Shown here piece by piece: positions 52,075-60,673 of a DNA stretch of 64,000 nt. The notes beneath the pieces were generated by a model. It saw nothing but the letters and a program-made list of their open reading frames with translations. It had not been told where the DNA came from and did no database searches. The stretch is from Streptomyces sp. NRRL B-1140 (GTDB taxonomy: Bacteria > Actinomycetota > Actinomycetes > Streptomycetales > Streptomycetaceae). Every line of letters begins with the position of its first letter. The first letter of the stretch is position 1. A program made the position numbers and the translations under genes. Location: positions 372,001-436,000 of the forward strand of contig NZ_LGEA01000091.1 in the NCBI RefSeq assembly GCF_001280065.1, given 5' to 3'.

Positions 52075-52986
52075 GTGGAGCTCCTGCACCTGCGCTATTT
52101 CCTCGCCGTCGCCCAAGAACTGAACTTCTCCACCGCCGCCCGCAAACTGCACATGGCCGCCTCCCCGTTGAGCCGGCGGATCAAGGACCTCGAGAACGAG
52201 GTCGGGCACCGGCTGTTCGACCGGGACACCCATCACGTACGGCTCACCGCGGCCGGCAACGCGCTGCTGCCGATCGCCCGCGGAGTACTGGAGCAGGTCG
52301 ACTCCATCAAGTGGCGGCTGGACGAGACGGCCCGCCCGCAGCGCACCACCCTGCTGCTCGGTGTGCCCACCGGCGTCCATCCCGACCTGCGGGAACGGAT
52401 GGACGCCCTGGCCGAGCGGGTCGGCGACCGGTTCGAGATCAAACGCTGGCCCGGCGGCACCGACCGGCTCGTCGACGCGGTGTGCGACGGCCGGCTGGCG
52501 CTGACGCTGGCCCGGCTCCCGGCCGGCGGTGATCCGGCGCTGGAGCAGATGCCGGTGATGTCGGAGCGGCTCGGCGCGGTCGTGCCCCGGGACCGGTTCG
52601 AGGGGCGCGAGTCCGTCGCCCTCGCGGAACTGGCGGAACTCGCCTACGCGGGCTCTCCGACGGCGGTGACCAACGCCTACTTCCGCGGCCTCGACCAGCA
52701 GCTCGCCGAACTCGGCATCAAGCAGCGCATCGAACTGGGCACCGCCACATTCGAGGGAATCTCCGAAATAGTCTCCAGCGGTCTGGCGTTCTCCATTTCC
52801 ATGCTGGATCCGAGAAGTCCGGTGCAGAATTACCGTCTCGACAACGTCACCGTCCTTCCCTTCTCCGATTTCCACCCCCGTCTGGAGACGGGTCTGATCT
52901 GGCGCAAGGACCGAGCCAACGGCGGTGACCTGCGGGAAGTCATTGAGGTGGCTCGAGAGGTGTTCGCCGAGCCGCTCCACTCATAA
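52075..52986 (+). CDS. LysR-family transcriptional regulator
   Basis: This 303-residue regulator has an N-terminal winged HTH (MELLHLRYFLAVAQELNFSTAARKLHMAASPLSRRIKDLE) and a C-terminal substrate-binding domain. It lies directly upstream of and on the same strand as the acyl-CoA operon, so it is the likely regulator of that pathway, with a CoA ester or its free acid as coinducer. A strong hairpin separates it from the operon. The GTG start gives the canonical LysR N-terminus. Confidence 0.92.
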   Translation: MELLHLRYFLAVAQELNFSTAARKLHMAASPLSRRIKDLENEVGHRLFDRDTHHVRLTAAGNALLPIARGVLEQVDSIKWRLDETARPQRTTLLLGVPTGVHPDLRERMDALAERVGDRFEIKRWPGGTDRLVDAVCDGRLALTLARLPAGGDPALEQMPVMSERLGAVVPRDRFEGRESVALAELAELAYAGSPTAVTNAYFRGLDQQLAELGIKQRIELGTATFEGISEIVSSGLAFSISMLDPRSPVQNYRLDNVTVLPFSDFHPRLETGLIWRKDRANGGDLREVIEVAREVFAEPLHS

Positions 52987-53003
52987 TCACCGTAAAACCT
53001 TCA

Positions 53004-53042
53004 CGAAAAGCGGTATGACCACTGTGGTCATACCGCTTTTCG
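53004..53042 (+). terminator. Very strong terminator hairpin after the LysR gene
   Basis: Perfect 18-base arms (CGAAAAGCGGTATGACCA and complement) enclose a 3-base loop, 17 bases after the LysR stop. The T-rich TTATT on the plus side supports termination. A double role as an operator for the operon cannot be excluded. Confidence 0.75.
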
Positions 53043-53138
53043 TTATTCGGTCATGCCATTCGTTTCCCCTCGCAGGCTCGCCGCGCTAACTTAGTTTCCA
53101 GATACACACACATGGCGAGCGAAGGAGTGAAGAAACCG

Positions 53139-54308
53139 ATGGCGGACATCAATGACACCGTCGCCGGCCCGCTGCAGGGCGTCCGCGTGATCGACCTCTC
53201 GACCGTGGTGATGGGCCCCTACGCCGCCCAGATCCTCGGCGACCTGGGCGCCGACGTGATCAAGATCGAGTCGCCGGCCGACACCGTCCGCGTGGGCCAC
53301 TACAAGACCACCCCGGGCATGACCCCGCTGAACCTCAACGTCAACCGCAACAAGCGCAGCGTCGCCCTCGACCTCAAGGACGACACCGACCGCGAGCGCG
53401 CCCTGCGGCTGATCGACACCGCGGACGTACTGATCACCAACATGCGCCCCGGCGCCCTGCACCGCCTGGGCCTGTCCTACGACGACATCGCCGCCCGCAA
53501 CCCCGGCCTCGTCTACGCGCACGCCCAGGGCTTCCGCAGCGACTCGGACCGGGCCGGCAACGCCGCGTACGACGAGACCGTGCAGGCCGCCTCCGGTCTG
53601 GTCGACATCGCCGACCGGGCGCTCGGCGAGCCCGTCTACCTGCCGACCATCATCGGCGACAAGGTCTCCTCGCTGACCATCGCCTACAGCGTGCTGGCCG
53701 CCCTGCTGCACCGCAACAACACCGGCCAGGGCCAGCTCGTCGAGATCCCGATGACCGACACCCTGATCGCCTTCAACCTGGTCGAGCACCTCGCGGGCCA
53801 CACCCACGTGCCCGAGACCGGCCCCACCGGCTTCGCGCTGTCGATGCTGAAGGGCCACAAGGCCGTGCGCACCAAGGACGGTCTGGCCTGCGTCATGCCG
53901 TACAACCCGCACAACTACCGGGACTTCTTCACCGCCGCCGGACGCCCGGACCTCGCCGAGGACCCGCGCGTGAACGGCGACGCCATCGACAGCGCCGACC
54001 ACGAGGACCTGGCCGAGCTGCTGGCGGCCTGCGCACCGGCGCTGACCACCGAAGAGTGGGCCGAGGTGTGCGCCAAGCACAGCATCCCGATGGCCCCGGT
54101 GCTGGAACTCGACCGTGCCCACGACGACCCCTACGTCCGTGACGGCCACCTGCTCGACAGCGTCGAGCACCCGACCGAGGGCACGGTCCGCACCATCGGC
54201 ATCCCGCTGCGCTTCTCCGCCACCCCCGGCTCGATCCGCCGCCTCGCTCCCGTCGCGGGCCAGGACACCGAGGACGTTTTCGCCGAACTCGACGCCACCA
54301 CCCGCTGA
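53139..54308 (+). CDS. Class III (CaiB/BaiF) CoA-transferase
   Basis: This 389-residue enzyme transfers CoA between acyl-CoA and free acid. Family features are GVRVIDLSTVVMGPYAAQILGDLGADVIKIE at the N-terminus, YDETVQAASGL near residue 144 with a candidate nucleophilic Asp, and IGDKVSSL near 172. The start is ATG 53139, 11 bases after AAGGAG; ATG 53112 has no binding site. It opens a five-gene operon of acyl-CoA metabolism and probably activates the starting acid, using a pathway product as CoA donor. Confidence 0.9.
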   Translation: MADINDTVAGPLQGVRVIDLSTVVMGPYAAQILGDLGADVIKIESPADTVRVGHYKTTPGMTPLNLNVNRNKRSVALDLKDDTDRERALRLIDTADVLITNMRPGALHRLGLSYDDIAARNPGLVYAHAQGFRSDSDRAGNAAYDETVQAASGLVDIADRALGEPVYLPTIIGDKVSSLTIAYSVLAALLHRNNTGQGQLVEIPMTDTLIAFNLVEHLAGHTHVPETGPTGFALSMLKGHKAVRTKDGLACVMPYNPHNYRDFFTAAGRPDLAEDPRVNGDAIDSADHEDLAELLAACAPALTTEEWAEVCAKHSIPMAPVLELDRAHDDPYVRDGHLLDSVEHPTEGTVRTIGIPLRFSATPGSIRRLAPVAGQDTEDVFAELDATTR

Positions 54309-54339
54309 TCGTCAGCAGACCGTCACAGGAGGAACAGCC

Positions 54340-55116
54340 ATGAGCGCCCCCGCATCTCCCGTCGTGCGCACCGAACACATCGGCTCCACCCTGCTCATCA
54401 CCCTGGACCGCCCCGAGGCCCGCAACGCCGTGAACGCCGCGACCGCCACCGCGCTGGCCGACGCTCTCGACGAGCTGGAGGCCGACCCCGCCCTGCGGGT
54501 CGGCGTCCTGACCGGCGAGGGCGGCACGTTCAGCGCCGGCATGGACCTCAAGGCGGCCCTGCGCGGCGAGTCGCCCGACGTCGAGGGCCGCGGATTCGGC
54601 GGCCTGACCGAGGCCCGGCCGGACAAGCCCCTCATCGCCGCCGTGGAGGGCTTCGCCATGGGCGGCGGCTTCGAACTGGCCCTGGCCTGCGACCTGATCG
54701 TCGCCGCCGAGGACGCCCGGTTCGGTCTGCCCGAGGTCAAGCGCGGTCTGATCGCCGCGGGCGGCGGCGTGATCCGGCTGCCCCAGCGCATCCCGCACCA
54801 CCTGGCGATGGAGTTCCTGCTGACCGGCGACCCCGTCGACGGCCGCCGGGCCGGCGAACTGGGCCTGGCCAACCGGGTGACCGGGAAGGGGCAGGCCGTC
54901 GCCGAGGCGCTCCGGCTGGCCGAACGCGTCGCGGAGAACGCCCCGCTCGCCCTCGCCGCGGTCAAGCGCGTGGTGCGCGCCGCAGAGGGGGCGTCCGACG
55001 AGGAGGCCTTCGCCTTCCAGCGCACGCGGATGAAGTCGCTGATGGCCTCGGACGACGTACGCGAGGGCATGACCGCCTTCGCCGAGCGCCGCCCCGCGCG
55101 CTGGACCGGGCGGTGA
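54340..55116 (+). CDS. Enoyl-CoA hydratase/isomerase family enzyme
   Basis: This 258-residue crotonase has oxyanion-hole segments FSAGMDL and GFAMGGGFELA. It has both catalytic glutamates, Glu112 and Glu132, 20 residues apart as in true hydratases. It should hydrate a 2-enoyl-CoA to 3-hydroxyacyl-CoA, between the acyl-CoA dehydrogenase and hydroxyacyl-CoA dehydrogenase of the same operon. AGGAGG lies six bases before the ATG. Confidence 0.92.
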   Translation: MSAPASPVVRTEHIGSTLLITLDRPEARNAVNAATATALADALDELEADPALRVGVLTGEGGTFSAGMDLKAALRGESPDVEGRGFGGLTEARPDKPLIAAVEGFAMGGGFELALACDLIVAAEDARFGLPEVKRGLIAAGGGVIRLPQRIPHHLAMEFLLTGDPVDGRRAGELGLANRVTGKGQAVAEALRLAERVAENAPLALAAVKRVVRAAEGASDEEAFAFQRTRMKSLMASDDVREGMTAFAERRPARWTGR

Positions 55117-55123
55117 GCCGGAC

Positions 55124-55870
55124 ATGATGGCCGCAGACGTACGACAGCACGTCACCACCCCCCTCACCAGCCCGGCGTACGCGCCGATGGTGCCGCGCTT
55201 CACCGACCGCGAGTACCTCAACGTCGTCTACCGCACCGATCCCGACGCGCTGCGGGCCGTCGTCCCCGAACCGCTGCGGATCGACGAGCCGCTGGTCCGG
55301 TTCGAGGTCATGAAGATGGGCGACGTCAGCGGCTACGGCCCTTACACCGAGGCCGGCCAGGCGATCCCCGTCAGCTTCGAGGGCGAACGGGGCGAGTACC
55401 TGCACACGATGCACCTGGACAACTTCCCGGCCACCGCCTCCGGCCGCGAGGTCTCCGCCTACCCGAAGGTCATCGGCTCCCCGGCGCTGTACGTCGACTC
55501 CGGCGCGCTCGTCGGCACCCTCGACCACGGCAGCCTGCGGGTCGCCACCGCGACCATGGGCTACAAGCACCACGAGCTGGACCGGGCCGAGGCCGAGGCA
55601 CAGATCACCGTGCCCACCTTCATGCTGAAGACGATCCCCGGCTACGACGGTCTGCCGCGCGTGCAGGAACTCGTCCGCACCCGCATCACCGACGTCACCG
55701 TCAAGGGCGCCTGGACCGGCCCCGCCCGGCTCCAGCTGTTCCAGCACGTGCTCGCCCCGCTGGCCGACCTGCCGGTGCTGGACGTCGTCTCCGCCAGCCA
55801 CATCCTCACCGACCTGACGCTGGCAGGCGTCGAGCCGGTCCACGACTACCTGAAGGGAGCCGCGTCATGA
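55124..55870 (+). CDS. adc: Acetoacetate decarboxylase family enzyme
   Basis: This 248-residue enzyme has the Schiff-base lysine at Lys115 (SAYPKVIG), the same position as in the clostridial enzyme, and the nearby catalytic-environment segment REVSAYPK. It should decarboxylate acetoacetate to acetone and CO2, though some family members act as aldolases or lyases on related keto acids. Its stop overlaps the next gene by four bases (ATGA). Its presence in a beta-oxidation-type operon is unusual. Confidence 0.9.
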   Translation: MMAADVRQHVTTPLTSPAYAPMVPRFTDREYLNVVYRTDPDALRAVVPEPLRIDEPLVRFEVMKMGDVSGYGPYTEAGQAIPVSFEGERGEYLHTMHLDNFPATASGREVSAYPKVIGSPALYVDSGALVGTLDHGSLRVATATMGYKHHELDRAEAEAQITVPTFMLKTIPGYDGLPRVQELVRTRITDVTVKGAWTGPARLQLFQHVLAPLADLPVLDVVSASHILTDLTLAGVEPVHDYLKGAAS

Positions 55871-56835
55871 ACCGCGCCTTCCGTACCGCCGCGGTGATCG
55901 GCGCCGGGACCATTGGACTGTCCTGGGCCACGCTGTTCGCCGCGCACGGCCTGACCGTCCGGGTGAGCGACCCGCGCCCCGACCTCGCCGAGGCCGTGGA
56001 CGAGGCCCTGGCCACCTACACCCCGCATCTGGCCGCCCGCGGCCTGGACGTCACCGGCCTCGCCGACCGCGTGCACCTCGCCGCGGACGTCGCCGAGGCC
56101 GTCCGGGACGCCGACGTGGTCCAGGAGAACGGACCCGAGCGGGCCGAGTTCAAGAAGGACCTGTTCGCCACGCTCGCCCGGGAGGCACCCGCACACGCCC
56201 TGCTGCTCAGCTCCTCCTCGGCGATCCCGTCGAGCGCGTTCACCGGGGAGCTGTCCGACGAGGACGCCGCACGGGTGCTGATCGGCCATCCCTTCAACCC
56301 GCCGCACCTGGTCCCGCTCGTCGAGGTCGTCCCCGGGATACGCACCGGCGAGGACGCCGTGCTGGACGCGGTGGACTTCTACACATCGGTCGGCCGCACC
56401 CCGGTCGTCGAGCGCAAGGAGATCCCCGGCTTCGTCGGCAACCGCCTGCAGAACGCCCTCAGCCGCGAGGCCGCGTACCTCGTGCAGGAGGGCGTGGTGA
56501 CCCCCGAGGACCTCGACAAGGTCGTGATCAACTCGCTGGGCCTGCGCTGGGCCACCGTCGGGCCGTTCCTCGGCGCGCACCTGGGCGGCGGACCCGGCGG
56601 TTACCGGCACCTGGTCGAGCACATCGGCAAGTCGATGCAGAAGACCGGCGCGGGACTCGGCACCCCGGCGCATGACATGGAACAGAAGGAACAAGAGGAA
56701 GCACAGGAACGGCTCATCGAAGCCGTGGAAAAGGCCTACGGCTCCTCCACGTACTCGGAGCTCACCGAGACGCGCGACCGCAGGCAACTCGCTGTCCTGG
56801 CAGCCCTGGACAGCGCGGACAAGGAGGAGAACTGA
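55867..56835 (+). CDS. 3-Hydroxyacyl-CoA dehydrogenase family enzyme
   Basis: This 322-residue NAD-dependent dehydrogenase has a Rossmann motif GAGTIG (12-17), VQENGPE near residue 95, and the catalytic region IGHPFNPPHLVPLVEVVPG carrying the His. The C-terminal domain has GFVGNRLQNAL. The size and C-terminus place it near the short 3HCDH and carnitine/gulonate dehydrogenase types, so the substrate may be a 3-hydroxyacyl-CoA or a free 3-hydroxy acid. It is coupled by ATGA to the decarboxylase gene. Confidence 0.9.
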   Translation: MNRAFRTAAVIGAGTIGLSWATLFAAHGLTVRVSDPRPDLAEAVDEALATYTPHLAARGLDVTGLADRVHLAADVAEAVRDADVVQENGPERAEFKKDLFATLAREAPAHALLLSSSSAIPSSAFTGELSDEDAARVLIGHPFNPPHLVPLVEVVPGIRTGEDAVLDAVDFYTSVGRTPVVERKEIPGFVGNRLQNALSREAAYLVQEGVVTPEDLDKVVINSLGLRWATVGPFLGAHLGGGPGGYRHLVEHIGKSMQKTGAGLGTPAHDMEQKEQEEAQERLIEAVEKAYGSSTYSELTETRDRRQLAVLAALDSADKEEN

Positions 56836-56836
56836 G

Positions 56837-58039
56837 ATGACCACCACGCAAGAACCTCTCCAGGACCAGCTGGTCGCCGACTTCTACGACTACGAGGCGC
56901 TGCTGCCCGACGACGAGCGCAAGCTCCTCCTCAAGACCCGCGCCCTCATGCGCGACGAGGTCAAGCCGCTGGTGAACGAGAACTGGGGCAAGGACCAGTT
57001 CCCGACGGAGCTCATCGGCCTGTTCCGCGAGAGCGGCCTCGCCGGTCTCCCCTACGAGGGCTACGGCGAGCACCGTCCCGGCGTCAGCAACCTGCTCAGC
57101 GGCACGATGGCCATGGAGATGGCCCGCACCGACGCCTCGGTGTCCACCTTCTTCGGCGTCCACAACGGCCTGGCCATGTACTCCGTCTACTCCGGCGGCG
57201 ACCAGGAGCAGCGCGACCGCTGGCTGCCGGCGATGGCCGCCATGGACAAGATCGGCGCGTTCGCGATGACCGAGCCGCTCGGCGGGTCCGACGTCGCGGG
57301 CGGCATGCGCACCACCGCCAAGCGCGAGGGCGACACCTGGGTCCTGAACGGCGCCAAGAAGTGGATCGGCAACGCCACCTTCGCCGACTACGTCGTGGTG
57401 TGGGCGCGCGACCTCGACGACAACCACGTCAAGGGCTTCGTCGTCGAGAAGGGCACGCCCGGCTTCGACCCCGTGAAGATCGAGGGCAAGATCGCCTTCC
57501 GGATCGTGGAGAACGCCGAGATCACCCTGACCGACGTCCGGGTGCCGGAGGCCAACCGGCTGCAGAACATCGACTCCTTCCGCGACGTCGCCGAGATCCT
57601 GCGCGCGACCCGTGCGGGAGTGGCCTGGCAGGCGCTGGGCGTCATGGTCGGCGCCTACGAACTCGCCCTGGACTACGCCCGGGAACGCAAGCAGTTCGGC
57701 CGCCCGATCGGCGGTTTCCAGCTGGTGCAGGACCTGCTGGTCAAGAGCCTGGGCAACATCACCGCCTCCTGGGGCATGATGACGCAGCTCGCCCGGCTGC
57801 AGGACGCGGGCATCTTCCGCGACGAACACTCCTCGCTGGCCAAGGCGTTCGTCACCTCCCGGATGCGCGAGGTCGTGGCCTGGAGCCGGGAGATCTTCGG
57901 CGGCAACGGCATCCTGCTGGAGCACGACATCGCCCGCTTCTTCGCCGACGCCGAGGCGATCTACTCCTTCGAGGGCACCCGCGAGATGAACACCCTGATC
58001 GTCGGCAAGTCGATCACGGGCCAGAGCGCCTTCGTCTGA
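56837..58039 (+). CDS. Acyl-CoA dehydrogenase
   Basis: This 400-residue FAD-dependent enzyme has the signatures AFAMTEPLGGSDVAGGMRT and the C-terminal FEGTREMNTLIVG with catalytic base Glu379. The glutaryl/isovaleryl-type dehydrogenase subgroup fits best. It introduces the 2,3 double bond in the first oxidative step of the operon pathway. GGAGG lies seven bases before the ATG, and it is the last gene before a terminator hairpin. Confidence 0.93.
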   Translation: MTTTQEPLQDQLVADFYDYEALLPDDERKLLLKTRALMRDEVKPLVNENWGKDQFPTELIGLFRESGLAGLPYEGYGEHRPGVSNLLSGTMAMEMARTDASVSTFFGVHNGLAMYSVYSGGDQEQRDRWLPAMAAMDKIGAFAMTEPLGGSDVAGGMRTTAKREGDTWVLNGAKKWIGNATFADYVVVWARDLDDNHVKGFVVEKGTPGFDPVKIEGKIAFRIVENAEITLTDVRVPEANRLQNIDSFRDVAEILRATRAGVAWQALGVMVGAYELALDYARERKQFGRPIGGFQLVQDLLVKSLGNITASWGMMTQLARLQDAGIFRDEHSSLAKAFVTSRMREVVAWSREIFGGNGILLEHDIARFFADAEAIYSFEGTREMNTLIVGKSITGQSAFV

Positions 58040-58054
58040 GCACCCGCACACGAG

Positions 58055-58091
58055 GACGAACCGACCCCGGGTCTTCACCCGGGGTTTCGTC
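58055..58091 (+). terminator. Terminator of the acyl-CoA operon
   Basis: ACCCCGGG-TCTTCA-CCCGGGGT with an outer GACGAA/TTCGTC pair and a TTTCGT tail lies 16 bases after the stop. Confidence 0.75.
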
Positions 58092-58136
58092 ATGCCCGGC
58101 CCGGAAACCGCAGAAGCGCGCTCGGGGCGTCCGGGC

Positions 58137-58412
58137 TCACCGGCGCACGAGCTTCTCGAAGAAGAACTCGTGCTTGAGGAACGACGTCGCGTGTTCCGCG
58201 CCCGGATACGGCGGAACGAGCGGGGACGCCTGAAAGAGCCGCCAGCCGTCCTCCAGGGCGTCGACCCCCGACTTGTACGGGGGTTCGTCGCTGTCGCCGG
58301 TGGTCGGACGGGTCGTGCCCGTGCCGTCGTAGCGGGCCCAGCCGACGACCCGGGAATCGAGGGCCGAGTTGTCGAGGTAGAGGACGAGGACCTGCTGCCG
58401 GGTGGTGGTCAT
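58137..58412 (-). CDS. Small conserved protein coupled to the PhyH-like gene
   Basis: This 91-residue soluble protein has the recognisable segments VLYLDNSALDSRVVGWARYDG and LEDGWRLFQASPLVPPYPG. It ends FLKHEFFFEKLVRR. I do not assign a family. It follows the dioxygenase-like gene with a 4-base ATGA overlap, and GAGGAG precedes its start, so the two proteins are probably made together; it may be a subunit or regulator of the enzyme. Confidence 0.75.
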   Translation of the reverse strand: MTTTRQQVLVLYLDNSALDSRVVGWARYDGTGTTRPTTGDSDEPPYKSGVDALEDGWRLFQASPLVPPYPGAEHATSFLKHEFFFEKLVRR

Positions 58413-59272
58413 ACGGTGCTCCTCTGTGCTGCGGGTGGTGCGGAGGGCGTGGCGGGCGGGGTGGACGCGCCGGGACGGTTGGCGATGCGGGTGGCCCAGT
58501 GCTCGATGTCGAAGCCTGGGTCGGCGGACAGGGAGCGCCACAGCAGGACCCGGTTGTGGATCTCCAGCCGGCCGGTGGCCTGCTCGTACCAGGGGAAGAA
58601 ACGCCCCAGCTCCTCGCGCACCGCCGGCGAGTCCAGGTCCCGCGTGTCCCACAGCCGCACCTGCGGCACGGTCGGGTTGAAGCGGATCTTGTACATGTGG
58701 CGCACGGTGTCGCTGTCGTTGCGCCGCCCGCCGTGCCAGATGCCGTGGTGCATCAGGAGCACGGTCCCGGCCGGGCACGTCAGCCGGGTCTGGCCGAGCA
58801 GGTTCTGGTAGCGGCCGGTGTCGGACTCGTTGATGCGCCGCAGATGGCTGCCCGGGACGACGAGCGTGCCGCCCATGTCGGCGGTCACCTCCTGCGGGTA
58901 GTACATGAGTTGCACGTCGAACGCGTCGGGCCGCACGTCGATGAGGGCGTCGGCGTGCAGCGCCTGCGCACTGCCCTCCCGGGGCATGCGGGTGTGAACG
59001 TAGTGGTGGTCGACGTCCGGATCCGGCCCCACCAGGCTCCGCAACGCACCCGCCACCGCGGGCAGTCCGAGGAGCCGGCGGGTGAAGGAACCGTCGGGGA
59101 AGGCCGCCGGCACCGGAGTGCCGTAGGGCACGGCGGGCAGCGTCCCGGCGGCGAAGAGCCCGAGCGCCTCCTCGTTCATCTCGCGGGGCACGACGCCGTC
59201 GAGGCGCAGGAAACCGTGGGCCGTGAACCGCGCCACCTCGACGGAGCTCAACAGCTGTGTGGTGGTTGACAT
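58409..59272 (-). CDS. Phytanoyl-CoA dioxygenase (PhyH) family Fe(II)/2-oxoglutarate enzyme
   Basis: This 287-residue protein has the iron-binding HxD pair His106 and Asp108 (ALHADAL), a distal His in MHHGIWHGG and an Arg in HMYKIRFNP. It is a non-haem iron dioxygenase of the PhyH family, which hydroxylates or chlorinates small molecules and secondary metabolites. It is divergent from an AraC regulator gene across 70 bp, which implies local control. The natural substrate is unknown. Confidence 0.88.
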   Translation of the reverse strand: MSTTTQLLSSVEVARFTAHGFLRLDGVVPREMNEEALGLFAAGTLPAVPYGTPVPAAFPDGSFTRRLLGLPAVAGALRSLVGPDPDVDHHYVHTRMPREGSAQALHADALIDVRPDAFDVQLMYYPQEVTADMGGTLVVPGSHLRRINESDTGRYQNLLGQTRLTCPAGTVLLMHHGIWHGGRRNDSDTVRHMYKIRFNPTVPQVRLWDTRDLDSPAVREELGRFFPWYEQATGRLEIHNRVLLWRSLSADPGFDIEHWATRIANRPGASTPPATPSAPPAAQRSTV

Positions 59273-59342
59273 GACGCAACCGTAGAAGCGCGTGGCCCCG
59301 CAGTCGTGGGCTGTAATCGGCAACCACTGGTAATTTTCCACC

Positions 59343-60128
59343 ATGGCGACCTTCGTGGAACTCCCCCTCGACCTGCCGCCCGACCTGGTGCACGCGGGCG
59401 TGGGCGTGCACGGCTCGGCCGGCCCGCACGAGGTCTTCCGCCTCCCGCACCTGTGGCAGCTCCACCTCTACGGCTACTCCGGCACCCTGGAGTTCGACGA
59501 CGCCCGGCACCCGATCCGCCCCGGCCACCTCAGCCTCGTACCGCCCGGCACCGAGGTGCACTTCCACTACGACGCCCCGCGCTGCGAGCATCTGTACGCC
59601 CACTTCCGGCTGCCGGGCGACGGGGAGCGGCGGCGGCTGCCGGCGATGCAGGACGCCGGTGCGGAGGCGGCGGCGCTGAGCGCCTTGCTGCGCCAGACGA
59701 TCTCGGCGAGTGCCCAGTCCCCGGTCCGGGCCTCGGCGGAACTGTGGACGGTGCTGTGGCGCACGACCGGCCTGGCCGAGGCGGCCGCATCGCCCTCCGA
59801 TGCCCGGCACCCGGCGCTGCGGGCGGCCATGGCCCACATCGAGGAGCACCTGGCCGACCCGCTGAGCGTTCCCGCGATCGCCCGGGCCGCGGGGGTGTCG
59901 CACACGCACCTGACCCGGCTGTTTCGCGACGGCACCGGGCACACGGTCGTCGGCTGGGTGCGGCGCCGCCGTATGGAGCGCGCGCGTCACCTGCTCATCG
60001 CGTCGACGCTGGCGATCCCGGCCGTCGCGGCGACGGTCGGCATCCCCGACCTCCAGGCCTTCAACAAGACCTGCCGCAAGGAACTCGGCGCGTCGCCGCG
60101 GGCCGTGCGGCGGTCGGCCGGCACATGA
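59343..60128 (+). CDS. AraC-family transcriptional regulator
   Basis: This 261-residue regulator has an N-terminal cupin-like sensing domain (HLWQLHLYGYSGTLEFDD, HLSLVPPGTEVHFHY) and a C-terminal double HTH (about 155-255, ADPLSVPAIARAAGVSHTHLTRLFRDGTG). It is divergent from the PhyH-like gene and is its probable activator; a small metabolite bound by the cupin part would be the signal. The ATG is the clear family start. Confidence 0.9.
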   Translation: MATFVELPLDLPPDLVHAGVGVHGSAGPHEVFRLPHLWQLHLYGYSGTLEFDDARHPIRPGHLSLVPPGTEVHFHYDAPRCEHLYAHFRLPGDGERRRLPAMQDAGAEAAALSALLRQTISASAQSPVRASAELWTVLWRTTGLAEAAASPSDARHPALRAAMAHIEEHLADPLSVPAIARAAGVSHTHLTRLFRDGTGHTVVGWVRRRRMERARHLLIASTLAIPAVAATVGIPDLQAFNKTCRKELGASPRAVRRSAGT

Positions 60129-60673
60129 GGGGCGACGGCCCGTCACCGGGATGCCGGCCGTCGCCTTCAGAACTGTCGCACGACGGAGGAAGGTTGACGT
60201 GCGCTAGGATTCTTTACCGAGCCATTACGCTCGGTTGAGCGTGGCCGCGCACAGTCGCTCGGCCGCTCGGTACGACGACACAGTGGCCGCCCGCTACCAG
60301 GGCCGGCGTGAGGGGGGCGTGACATGGGGCGAGTGGTGCCCGTCCGCGTCCACAACGCCGCCCGTGACGGCGTCCCTGATACCGGCCGCGCCGCATAGCG
60401 GTCCCCTCTCGCCCGACGTGTGACGCCGGCGCGTGATGCCTGCCCCGACGCCCGGCCTCGCGGCGTGACATGGCGTGTCACGCGTAGCCCGCCCGATGAC
60501 GGCCGGAGCGCAGCGGACCGCCGGCGCCGCACACCGCGTGGCCCGGGCCCGTCGCCCGGCGCGCGAGGTCACGCCCCCTCTGCCACCCCCCCCCGCTCAC
60601 CGAGCCGTACCCCCGGGCGCTCACGCCCCCTGGCACAGACGCCGCAGACCCGATCAACGGAGGTCAGACGCCC
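60129..60673. other. Long region before the antiporter gene with inverted repeats
   Basis: These 545 bases hold no convincing gene. Inverted repeats are ACCGAGC-N6-GCTCGGT (60216-60235) and GCGTGACA-N5-TGTCACGC (60463-60483). A TAGGAT -10-like element lies at 60205. The stretch is long enough for a structured leader controlling the antiporter. Confidence 0.5.
60235..60423 (+). CDS. Doubtful short ORF in the antiporter upstream region
   Basis: This 62-codon TTG frame begins where the first dyad ends. Third-position GC is high but no ribosome-binding site precedes it. A real small protein, a gene fragment or chance are all possible. Confidence 0.2.
   Translation: MSVAAHSRSAARYDDTVAARYQGRREGGVTWGEWCPSASTTPPVTASLIPAAPHSGPLSPDV

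Noticed and set aside
53004..53042. The large palindrome as a regulator operator rather than a terminator
   Set aside because: It lies directly after the LysR stop with an 18-bp stem and 3-base loop, the geometry of an RNA hairpin. An operator role is possible but secondary.
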